Source: Paracoccaceae bacterium
Lineage (GTDB): Bacteria > Pseudomonadota > Alphaproteobacteria > Rhodobacterales > Rhodobacteraceae
DNA length: 64,000 nucleotides
Reading direction: 5' to 3'
Assembly: GCA_009773375.1 (NCBI GenBank)
Contig: WRPH01000008.1
Location: 1 to 64,000, forward strand
Shown here: piece by piece, positions 55,395 to 62,538 of the stretch
Layout of the letters: the number at the start of each line of letters is the position of its first letter
Position numbering within the stretch: position 1 is the first letter of the stretch
Position numbers and translations under genes: made by a program
Notes under the pieces: model-generated
Told to the model about the DNA's origin: nothing
The model's input: the letters and a program-made list of their open reading frames with translations, nothing else
Database searches by the model: none

Positions 55395-56320
55395 TGTTCG
55401 GAGCAATCAACCCGGCCGTGCTGATCGCCTCGCTGATGGTGGCCTCGGTGCCGATCATGCTGGCCGCGCTGGGCGAGCTGGTGGTGGAGAAATCTGGCGT
55501 GCTGAACCTTGGCGTCGAAGGCATGATGATCATCGGCGCGATCTGCGGCTTCATCACCGCCGTAACCACCGGCAGCCCGCTGCTGGGCTTTGCAGGCGGG
55601 GCTGCGGGCGGGGCGGCACTGGCGCTGATCTTCGCCGTGCTGACCCAAAGCCTTTTGGCCAATCAGGTCGCCACCGGCCTTGCGCTGACCCTGTTCGGGC
55701 TGGGCCTGTCGTCGCTGATGGGGCAAGGCTACAACGGCATCAAACCGCCCTTGACCGCCGCCGTCCCCTTCGGCCCGTTGCGCGATATCCCTGGCCTTGG
55801 CCGCATCCTGTTCAGCCATGATTGGGTGGTCTACTTTTCCATCCTGATCATCGCCGCCACCTGGTATGTGCTGAAATACACCCGCACCGGCCTGATCATC
55901 CGCGCCGTTGGCGAAAACCACGACGCCGCCCACGCGCTTGGCTACAAGGTAAACCGCATCCGGCTTGCCTGCATCCTGTTCGGGGGTGCTATGGCGGGCA
56001 TGGGCGGCGCCTACATAAGCCTGATCCGCGTGCCGCAATGGACCGATGGCATCACCGCAGGCGCAGGCTGGATCGCGCTGGCCATCGTGGTCTTTGCCAG
56101 CTGGAAACCGTGGCGCGTGTTAATCGGTGCTTATCTTTTTGGCGGCATCACGGTGTTGCAGCTGAATCTTCAGGCAGCGGGGTCGTCGATCCCGGTCGAA
56201 TACTTGTCGATGTCACCATATCTGATAACCATTCTTGTGCTGGTTATCATGTCCTCTGGTAAAGGCCGGACGCTGAATGCGCCTGCCGCTTTGGGCCAGA
56301 ATTTCCACGCCACGCGCTAA
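55394..56320 (+). CDS. Nucleoside/purine ABC transporter permease 2
   Basis: 308 residues, about eight helices, YufQ/NupC family: LGELVVEKSGVLNLGVEGMM in pieces near residue 27, QVATGLALTLFGLGLSSL near 95, and VGENHDAAHALGYKVNRIR near 170. It starts on the last base of the preceding stop codon (TGATG). Confidence 0.92.
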   Translation: MFGAINPAVLIASLMVASVPIMLAALGELVVEKSGVLNLGVEGMMIIGAICGFITAVTTGSPLLGFAGGAAGGAALALIFAVLTQSLLANQVATGLALTLFGLGLSSLMGQGYNGIKPPLTAAVPFGPLRDIPGLGRILFSHDWVVYFSILIIAATWYVLKYTRTGLIIRAVGENHDAAHALGYKVNRIRLACILFGGAMAGMGGAYISLIRVPQWTDGITAGAGWIALAIVVFASWKPWRVLIGAYLFGGITVLQLNLQAAGSSIPVEYLSMSPYLITILVLVIMSSGKGRTLNAPAALGQNFHATR

Positions 56321-56370
56321 GCGGGCCAAAATCAACCGGGGCGCAAGGCCCCAGCAACGGGAGACAAAGA

Positions 56371-57456
56371 ATGCTGAAAAGAACCCTTCTGGCCACCGCG
56401 GCACTTGGCCTCGGCCTTGCTTTCGCCGGGGCCGCCAGCGCGCAAGACGCGCTCAAGGCGTGCTGGGTCTATGTCGGCCCGATCGGCGATGGCGGCTGGA
56501 CCTTCCAACATGATCAGGGCCGTCTGGACGTGATCAAGGCCTTTGGCGACAAGGTTGACGCCTCCACCTATCAAGAAAACGTGCCCGAAGGCGCCGACGC
56601 CGAACGCGTGCTGACCCAGATGGCGCTGGGTGGCTGCAAGATCATCTTCACCACCTCTTTTGGCTACATGGACCCGACCAACGCCGTCGCCGCCAAGTTT
56701 CCAGACGTGAAGTTTGAACACGCCACCGGCTACAAACGCGACAGCGCCAACGTCTCCACCTACAACGCCCGCTTCTACGAAGGCCGCGCTGTCACCGGCA
56801 CCATCGCGGGCCGGATGACCAAATCCAACAAGATCGGCTACATCGGCTCGTTCCCGATCCCGGAAGTGATCCAGGGCATCAACGCGTCGTTCATCCACGC
56901 CAAAAAGGTCAACCCGAACGTCACCATGTCGGTGGTCTGGGCCTACACCTGGTTTGACCCCGCGAAAGAGGCAGACGCTGCCAAGGCGCTGATCGAGCAG
57001 GGCGTTGATGTGATACTGCAACACACCGATTCCACCGCACCCTTGGCCGAAGCCGCCAAAACTCCCGGCGTGATCGGCTTTGGTCAGGCCTCGGATATGG
57101 CAGAATACAAACCCAGCCCGCGTGTGTCCGCGATCATCGACAACTGGGGTCCCTACTACGTCGAGCGCGTAGGCGCCCTGCTGGATGGCACCTATGAGCA
57201 AAAAGACACCTGGGCTGGCATCGGTGGCGGTGAAGTGAAAATCGGCGACATCACCGAGGCTGTTCCCGCCGAAGTGAAAGCCGAAGCCGAGGCGCTGGCC
57301 GCCTCGATCGGCGACGGATCGTATCACCCGTTCACCGGCCCGCTGAACAAGCAAGACGGCTCGGCTTGGCTGGCCGAAGGCGAAAAGGCCGATGATGGCA
57401 CGCTGGCTGGGATGAACTTCTACGTCGAAGGCATCGAAGGCGACATTCCGCAGTAA
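56371..57456 (+). CDS. BMP-family nucleoside/purine-binding protein
   Basis: 361 residues. Signal peptide (~1-25, LGLAFAGAASAQD) without a lipobox, so a soluble periplasmic protein. BmpA/PnrA family blocks: VYVGPIGDGGWTFQHDQGR in pieces near residue 35, TTSFGYMDPTNAVAAKFPD near 90, YIGSFPIPEVIQGINAF-type block near 150, and QHTDSTAPLAEAA near 215. The last gene of the purine operon, ended by a strong hairpin. The likely ligand is a nucleoside or oxopurine (inferred from xdhABC). Confidence 0.92.
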   Translation: MLKRTLLATAALGLGLAFAGAASAQDALKACWVYVGPIGDGGWTFQHDQGRLDVIKAFGDKVDASTYQENVPEGADAERVLTQMALGGCKIIFTTSFGYMDPTNAVAAKFPDVKFEHATGYKRDSANVSTYNARFYEGRAVTGTIAGRMTKSNKIGYIGSFPIPEVIQGINASFIHAKKVNPNVTMSVVWAYTWFDPAKEADAAKALIEQGVDVILQHTDSTAPLAEAAKTPGVIGFGQASDMAEYKPSPRVSAIIDNWGPYYVERVGALLDGTYEQKDTWAGIGGGEVKIGDITEAVPAEVKAEAEALAASIGDGSYHPFTGPLNKQDGSAWLAEGEKADDGTLAGMNFYVEGIEGDIPQ

Positions 57457-57479
57457 TGTCTGCGCTTTGCTGAAACCAC

Positions 57480-57506
57480 AAAGGCCCGCCCCCGCGCGGG
57501 CCTTTT
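57480..57506 (+). terminator. Terminator of the purine operon
   Basis: AAAGGCCCGC (57480-57489) pairs with GCGGGCCTTT (57496-57505), followed by T and a pyrimidine tract, 24 bp after the binding-protein stop. Confidence 0.88.
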
Positions 57507-57567
57507 CCCTGCCGGGCATCGCATCGCCCCCCTTCCCCTTGCCGCCCGACCATGGCAGCTTGTCGCC

Positions 57568-58476
57568 ATGATCCAGATCACCCAACCCCGCTTCGCCTTC
57601 GGCCGCATGCAATTCGGCGGTGCTGCCGACGCCACCGCGTCCCGCGCGATGTTCGAGGCCTGCCTTGCCGCGGGCATCCGGCATTTCGACACCGCCTGCG
57701 GCTATAGCGATGGGGCTTCGGAAACCCTGCTTGGCCAGTTCGCGCGCGGCCACGATCTGTTTATCGCCACCAAGGTCGGCTATCACGGCGGCGCGGGCCG
57801 GGCCAACCTGCTGGCGCAATTCGACGCCAGCCGCAAACGCCTGCAAATGGACAGCGTCGATCTGCTCTATCTGCATCGGTTCGACCCCGAAACCCCGCTG
57901 CAAGACACGCTGGAAACCTTCGCCGACCTGCAGGCGCGCGGCCTTGTCCGCCACATCGGCCTGTCCAATTTCGCCGCGTGGCAGGTGATGAAGGCGCAGG
58001 CCATCGCGCACGGCCTTGGCACTTGCATCGCCGCAATTCAGCCGATGTATAGCCTCGTCAAACGTCAGGCCGAGGTGGAGCTGCTGCCAATGGCCGCCGA
58101 TCAGGGCATTGCCGCCTTCACCTACTCGCCCTTGGGCGCAGGGCTGCTGTCGGGCAAATACACCCAAGGCAGCGCCGGGCGGTTGACCGAAGACAGCCGC
58201 TACGCCACCCGCTACGCGCCTGAAACCATGCACGAAACCGCCCGCGCGCTGGCGGATCTGGCGACGCAGTACCAGATGCACCCCGCCACGCTCGCCGTCG
58301 CTTGGGTGATGGCCCATCCCAGCCATCCGGTGCCGATCATTTCCGCCCGCAACCTTGATCAGCTGCATCCCTCGCTGGCCGCAGCAACCTTCGCCTTGCC
58401 AGCCGATCTCTACGCCCGCATCAGCGCGCTGTCGCCGAAACCGCCACCGGCAACAGACCGGCTGGATGAGGCCTGA
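57568..58476 (+). CDS. Aldo/keto reductase
   Basis: 302 residues. NADPH-dependent TIM-barrel reductase with a complete catalytic tetrad: D41, Y46 (FDTACGYSDG), K69 (IATKVGY) and H103 (YLHRFDPE). The C-terminal cofactor region has PIISARNLDQL. It resembles the L-galactose/pyridoxal-type AKR branch, but the substrate is not assigned. It stands alone between the purine operon terminator and the FAD oxidase. Confidence 0.9.
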   Translation: MIQITQPRFAFGRMQFGGAADATASRAMFEACLAAGIRHFDTACGYSDGASETLLGQFARGHDLFIATKVGYHGGAGRANLLAQFDASRKRLQMDSVDLLYLHRFDPETPLQDTLETFADLQARGLVRHIGLSNFAAWQVMKAQAIAHGLGTCIAAIQPMYSLVKRQAEVELLPMAADQGIAAFTYSPLGAGLLSGKYTQGSAGRLTEDSRYATRYAPETMHETARALADLATQYQMHPATLAVAWVMAHPSHPVPIISARNLDQLHPSLAAATFALPADLYARISALSPKPPPATDRLDEA

Positions 58477-58584
58477 TCCCTACAAATCGCCCGATCCCGC
58501 GCGCCATTCTGCCAAGGCCCTCTTGCGTTTCGCCTGCAAATACCAACCAATCGCCGCAACTGAAGGACCAAGGGGCGGACAGAC

Positions 58585-59661
58585 ATGGGTGCGGATTTCC
58601 TGATCATCGGCGGCGGCATTGCCGGGGTTTCGGCGGCAGCGCGGCTGTCGCATCATGGCAAAGTCACCCTGCTGGAGGCGGAAACCAACCTCGCCCACCA
58701 CGCCTCGGGCCGTTCCGCCGCACTTTATGAACCGCGCTATGGCCTCGCACCCGTGGTGGAACTGTCGCTGGCCTCGGGCGATTTCTTCCGCGCCATGCCC
58801 AACCTGCTGTCGCCGCGCGGTCTGATGATTCTGGGCCGCGCGGGCGAAGACGCCGCGTTTGAACATGACATTGCCGATATGGAGCTGCCGGAAATCAGCG
58901 TCGATGACGCCCGCGCCATCGTGCCGATCCTGAACCCCGAAAGCGTCACCCGCGCCGCCCGCGCCGATCACGCCTGGGACATCGACACCGATCTTCTGCT
59001 GCAGGGCTTCGCCCGCGAAGCCAAGGCCAATGGTGCAGAATTCCACCTGAACGCCCGCGCCCAAAGCATTCAGAAAACCGCCACCGGCTGGCGCGTCACC
59101 ACCGCCACAGGCGATTACACTGGCGCGATCCTGATCAACGCCGCCGGGGCCTGGGTTGACCCCATCGCGCAAATGGCGGGCATCAAGCCTTTGGGATTCC
59201 AGCCAAATCGCCGCTCCATGGCCCGCATCCCCGCGCCGGGCGGCCATGATGTCACCCATTGGCCGATGATGTTCGGCTGCGGCGAAACCTGGTATGCCAA
59301 GCCCGACGCAGGCGCGCTGATCGTCTCGCCCGCCGAAGAAGACCCGGTCGAACCGCACGACGCCTGGGCCGACGACATGGTGCTGGCCGAGGGCCTCGCC
59401 CGCTATGAGGAATTCGTCACCGAACCCGTCACCCGGCTGATCTCCAACTGGGCCGGCCTGCGCACCTTCTCGCCCGACCGCGTTCTCGTCATCGGCGCAG
59501 ACGCAGAAGACCCCAGCTTTTTCTGGCTGGCGGGCCAAGGCGGCTACGGCTTCCAATCCTGCCCCGCCGCCAGCCAGCTTGCCGCCGATCTGATCACCGG
59601 CCAAGCCCCGCAAGCCTCGGAAAGCCTGCTCGCAGCCCTGTCACCCGCCCGCTTCGGATGA
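58585..59661 (+). CDS. FAD-dependent amino-acid oxidase/dehydrogenase (DAO family)
   Basis: 358 residues. ADP-binding motif FLIIGGGIAGVSAA (G9-G14), HASGRSAALYEPRYG near residue 36, and the C-terminal WLAGQGGYGFQSCPAASQL near 315. It resembles D-arginine dehydrogenase/DauA-type deaminating enzymes, but the substrate is unproven. The ATG has AAGGGGCGG upstream, and its stop overlaps the methyltransferase start (ATGA). Confidence 0.85.
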   Translation: MGADFLIIGGGIAGVSAAARLSHHGKVTLLEAETNLAHHASGRSAALYEPRYGLAPVVELSLASGDFFRAMPNLLSPRGLMILGRAGEDAAFEHDIADMELPEISVDDARAIVPILNPESVTRAARADHAWDIDTDLLLQGFAREAKANGAEFHLNARAQSIQKTATGWRVTTATGDYTGAILINAAGAWVDPIAQMAGIKPLGFQPNRRSMARIPAPGGHDVTHWPMMFGCGETWYAKPDAGALIVSPAEEDPVEPHDAWADDMVLAEGLARYEEFVTEPVTRLISNWAGLRTFSPDRVLVIGADAEDPSFFWLAGQGGYGFQSCPAASQLAADLITGQAPQASESLLAALSPARFG

Positions 59662-60290
59662 CCCTGCGCCTGCCCGACAGCGGTGCCAAAACCGATACGC
59701 AGGGCCGCCGCCACACCCCCTCGGCCCAGCGCAACGCCCCTGCCATCCTGACCGCCCTGCGCCCCCATATGCCAGCAGGGCGGCTCTTGGAGATCGCCTC
59801 CGGCTCCGGCTATCACGCCGCCCAGATCGCCCCCGCCTTCCCTGCAACCCTCTGGCAACCCACAGATATCGCCCCGGCCAACCTGACATCGATCACCGCT
59901 TGGACCCGCGCTATCCCCAGCATCCTGCCGCCACAGATCCTCGACGCCACCCGCCCCGATTGGCACGCCCGCTTCCCGGCGCAAAACGCCATCCTGCTGG
60001 TCAACCTGCTGCACCTGATCCCCAGCGCCGCCACCCTGCTGCATGAAATCAGCCTTGCCCTTGCCCCCGGCGGCGTGGCCTTCCTCTACGGCCCCTTTCT
60101 GCGCGACGGCCAGCCCACCTCGCCGGGTGACGCCGCCTTCCACGCCAGCCTGCAAGCCCAAGACCCCAACATCGGCTACAAAGACCTCGGCCAGATCACC
60201 GCCGCACTTTCCGGCCACGGCCTGACCATTGATGTCGAACCGATGCCCGCCAACAACCTCATGCTGATTGCCCGCAAATCATATTCATAA
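59658..60290 (+). CDS. DUF938 SAM-dependent methyltransferase-like protein
   Basis: 210 residues. The class I SAM-binding motif LLEIASGSGYHA is near residue 43; RNAPAIL near the N-terminus and PGGVAFLYGPF near 135 fit the DUF938 family. The acceptor is unknown. Coupled to the FAD oxidase gene by a four-base overlap, which suggests co-expression but not a known pathway. Confidence 0.85.
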   Translation: MTLRLPDSGAKTDTQGRRHTPSAQRNAPAILTALRPHMPAGRLLEIASGSGYHAAQIAPAFPATLWQPTDIAPANLTSITAWTRAIPSILPPQILDATRPDWHARFPAQNAILLVNLLHLIPSAATLLHEISLALAPGGVAFLYGPFLRDGQPTSPGDAAFHASLQAQDPNIGYKDLGQITAALSGHGLTIDVEPMPANNLMLIARKSYS

Positions 60291-60303
60291 CTTAGAATGT
60301 GAC

Positions 60304-60317
60304 TTGATGCAGATCAA
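60304..60317 (+). promoter_or_regulatory. FNR/FnrL-type binding site
   Basis: TTGAT-GCAG-ATCAA is a perfect FNR-consensus dyad, centred 54 bp before the AhpD-like ATG. Class II placement would put the transcript start near 60352, leaving only the AAGGAG site and a few bases as leader. No strong -10 element is visible. Confidence 0.7.
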
Positions 60318-60364
60318 GGCGCACAACCCGCGCCCGTGCGATCCATGCGAAAAAGGAGCCGACC

Positions 60365-60709
60365 ATGAGCTACAAAGACACCAACACCACCATCCGCAAC
60401 GAACTCCGCGCGATGCACAAGCTGAACCCCGAAACCGCCAAGGGCTTCTCGGCGCTATCCGCAGGGGCGATGACAGACGGCGCGCTCGACAAGAAATCGC
60501 GCGAATATATCGCCCTCGCCATCGCCATCACCCAGCGCTGCGAACCCTGCATCACCCTGCATATCGAGGCGCTGATCAAGGTCGGCTGCAGCCGTGAAGA
60601 ACTCGGCTCGGTGCTGGCGATGTGCGTGCAGATGGGCGGCGGCCCGGCGATGATGTATGCCGCCCACGCCCTTGCCGCATGGGATGAGATGACTGCACCC
60701 GCCGCCTGA
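60365..60709 (+). CDS. AhpD-like/carboxymuconolactone-decarboxylase-family protein
   Basis: 114 residues. The redox motif C59-E-P-C62 followed by H66 (RCEPCITLHIEAL) is the AhpD-type thiol active site, so a peroxidase or thiol-disulphide role is likely; true decarboxylases lack the CxxC pair. AAGGAG precedes the ATG. An FNR-type box lies upstream, indicating oxygen- or NO-linked control. Confidence 0.88.
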   Translation: MSYKDTNTTIRNELRAMHKLNPETAKGFSALSAGAMTDGALDKKSREYIALAIAITQRCEPCITLHIEALIKVGCSREELGSVLAMCVQMGGGPAMMYAAHALAAWDEMTAPAA

Positions 60710-60726
60710 GCCACACGCGCCGCCAA

Positions 60727-60760
60727 CCGGGGATTCCCGCCGACTGCGGAAATCCCCCGG
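60727..60760 (+). terminator. Hairpin after the AhpD-like gene
   Basis: GGGGATT (60729-60735) pairs with AATCCCC (60751-60757), extended inside by CCGC/GCGG (60737-60740 with 60746-60749). There is no T-tract, so efficiency is uncertain. Confidence 0.55.
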
Positions 60761-60795
60761 CTGACAGCCGCGCGCTTCCGTGACAGCATGGCTGG

Positions 60796-61575
60796 ATGCG
60801 CGCCCTGCTGATCCTCGCCCTTGCCCTTGCCGCCTGCGCCCCCCGCGCAGCGCCGGTGCTGCACAGCGCCACCTCCTCCGCGCCGCGCCCGGCCAATTTT
60901 GCCGACAGCGATGCGCAGGATTTCGGCCGCGTCAGCCCCGCCGATCACCCCGTCCACGGCATCGACCTGTCGAAATTTCAAACCGCTGTCGATTGGCCCA
61001 CCGCCCGCGCCAATGGCGTCAACTTCGCCTTCATCAAGGCGACCGAGGGCGGTGACGCCGCCGACCCACTGTTCCGCGCCCATTGGCAAGGGGCCGCCGC
61101 CGCAGGCGTGCCGCGCGGTGCCTACCATTTCTTCTACCACTGCCGCCCCGCCATCGAACAAGCCCGCTGGTTCATCGCCCATGTGCCGCGTGAACCCGGC
61201 GCGCTCCCCCCCGTGCTGGACATGGAATGGACGCCGACCTCGCCCACCTGCCGCACCCGCCACTCCGCTGACCATATCCGCTCCGAGGCGCAGATCTTCC
61301 TCAACGCCCTCGCCGCGCATTACGGCCAGCGCCCGATCCTCTATACCGCCATCGACTTTTTCGAGGACAATCAGCTGTGGCGGCTGCAAGGCACCGAATT
61401 CTGGCTGCGCTCGGTCGCCGCCCACCCGCATGACCTGTACGGCGGGCAAGCGTGGAGCTTTTGGCAATACAGTTCCACCGGCCGAATTGACGGCATCAAG
61501 GGCAATGTCGATCTGAACACCTTCGCCGGATCGCACGCGGCTTGGGCCAACTGGCTTTCAGCCCGCAGCCAGTAA
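60796..61575 (+). CDS. GH25-family lysozyme lipoprotein
   Basis: 259 residues. A lipoprotein signal ends with LALAACAP (lipid-modified Cys at ~14). The GH25 muramidase barrel follows: HGIDLSKFQTAVDW near residue 53 with the first Asp, FAFIKATEGGD near 75, and LPPVLDMEWTP near 135 with the catalytic Asp/Glu pair, then WSFWQYSSTG and DLNTFAG. It cleaves peptidoglycan glycan strands; membrane anchoring suggests cell-wall remodelling, not attack on other cells. Confidence 0.9.
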   Translation: MRALLILALALAACAPRAAPVLHSATSSAPRPANFADSDAQDFGRVSPADHPVHGIDLSKFQTAVDWPTARANGVNFAFIKATEGGDAADPLFRAHWQGAAAAGVPRGAYHFFYHCRPAIEQARWFIAHVPREPGALPPVLDMEWTPTSPTCRTRHSADHIRSEAQIFLNALAAHYGQRPILYTAIDFFEDNQLWRLQGTEFWLRSVAAHPHDLYGGQAWSFWQYSSTGRIDGIKGNVDLNTFAGSHAAWANWLSARSQ

Positions 61576-61674
61576 AGTCGCCTGCGCTGCAAAAATCTTT
61601 CGCGCCCCGCGACGGAAAGCCGGTCACCCCGGCGTATCAGTCATATGCAAACATTCAGATTCAAGGATATGACG

Positions 61675-62094
61675 ATGAAGACCCTGCCCCTGCTGACTGC
61701 CGCGCTGCTGCTCTCTGGCTCTGCCGCCTTTGCGCAAGCTGGCCACGGCGCGCATTTCATCACCAATTGGGATCGCGACGACGACGGCATCGTCACGCTG
61801 GCCGAAGCCACCGAGAAGCGCGGCGATATTTTTACCGCCTTTGATGCCGACGAAGACGGCAAACTTTCCGCCAGCGAATATAACAGCTTCGACGAAGCCC
61901 GCGCCGCCGATCAGGCAGGCATGCAACAAGACATGGCCGGCATGGGTCAAGGCACCGGCCAGGGTAAAGGCACGGGCCAGGGTAACGGGGCGGGCCAGGG
62001 TAAAGGCAAGGGTCACGGTCAGGGCGGCAACGGCGGCATGGGTCAGGGCAACGGTCAGGGCATGATGAACGAAACCCCGAAGAGGCAGGCATGA
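61675..62094 (+). CDS. Exported EF-hand protein, frameshifted (N-terminal part)
   Basis: About 139 residues in this frame. Signal peptide MKTLPLLTAALLLSGSAAFA. Two EF-hand loops: DRDDDGIVTLAE near residue 34 and DADEDGKLSASE near 57. A GQG/GKG-repeat linker (~88-125) follows. The frame then ends with TPKRQA. The next 140 bases encode two more EF-hands in another frame; adding one C to the CCCC run at 62075-62078 would join them. The ATG at 61675 has AAGGA seven bases upstream; ATGs at 61645 and 61669 are alternatives. Either a real mutation or an assembly error. Confidence 0.8.
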   Translation: MKTLPLLTAALLLSGSAAFAQAGHGAHFITNWDRDDDGIVTLAEATEKRGDIFTAFDADEDGKLSASEYNSFDEARAADQAGMQQDMAGMGQGTGQGKGTGQGNGAGQGKGKGHGQGGNGGMGQGNGQGMMNETPKRQA

Positions 62095-62234
62095 TGCGCG
62101 CCTTCAACGACACCGACGGCGACGGTCTGGTCAGCCGCGATGAATTCATGGCCAAAACCGCCGACTGGTTCGCCAAAATGGATCGCAACGGCGACGGGAA
62201 TGTCACCGTCGATGATTTCGGGATGAACACCTAA
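62091..62234 (+). pseudogene. C-terminal EF-hand part of the frameshifted gene
   Basis: 47 codons starting MMRAFNDTDGDGL in a different frame from the preceding part. Two canonical EF-hand loops occur, DTDGDGLVSRDE and DRNGDGNVTVDD, ending DFGMNT. The ATG overlaps the upstream stop as ATGA, so independent coupled translation is possible, but a 47-residue leaderless double EF-hand would stay in the cytosol, unlike its partner. Confidence 0.75.
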
Positions 62235-62265
62235 GACGGTTCGCGTGCACCTGACGCACGACAGC

Positions 62266-62297
62266 CCTGCTTCGCTTGCGACTTCCAGCGAAGCAGG
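62266..62297 (+). terminator. Hairpin after the EF-hand gene
   Basis: A perfect 11-bp stem (CCTGCTTCGCT at 62266-62276 with 62287-62297) and a 10-nt loop, 31 bp after the last EF-hand codon; no T-tract. Confidence 0.55.
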
Positions 62298-62331
62298 CGG
62301 CACGCGTTGCAGGTTGTTGCGGCAAATTTGA

Positions 62332-62371
62332 CTAAAATTGTCATCCTCTCTGCACAAATATCCTGCGGGGG
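62332..62371. repeat. 40-bp AAATATCC repeat, copy at right end
   Basis: Starts CTAAAATTGTCATCC and contains ACAAATATCCTG then GGGGGA. About 35 of 40 positions match 39113-39153, and the middle matches the in-gene copy at 48596. The following 62372-62428 is G-rich without a gene. Confidence 0.7.
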
Positions 62372-62428
62372 AGCCGAACGACGTGAGGCGCGGGGGTGCA
62401 AAACCCCCGTCCTGCGCTCAAAAGCAAA

Positions 62429-62454
62429 CAGGCGGCAAGTTCCCCCGCCGCCTG
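62429..62454 (-). terminator. Terminator for the minus-strand dehydrogenase gene
   Basis: CAGGCGGC (62429-62436) pairs with GCCGCCTG (62447-62454) around a 10-nt loop; the minus strand continues TTTGCTTTTG. It lies 84 bp past the stop at 62539. Confidence 0.6.
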
Positions 62455-62538
62455 CGCCATTTCTTGACAAAGCCTGAACACTTCTTATCAAGCGTCTGAT
62501 TTAACACACTTCCTCAAGCGGTCCACGCGTGGACAGGC

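Noticed and set aside
56332-58368. 678-codon minus-strand open frame
   Set aside because: Antisense to the BMP-protein and aldo/keto reductase genes; Gly/Ala/His-rich shadow.
61935-62060. Short-period repeat resembling a CRISPR or minisatellite
   Set aside because: It encodes GQG/GKG repeats in frame within the EF-hand gene; units are 6-12 bases, with no spacers.
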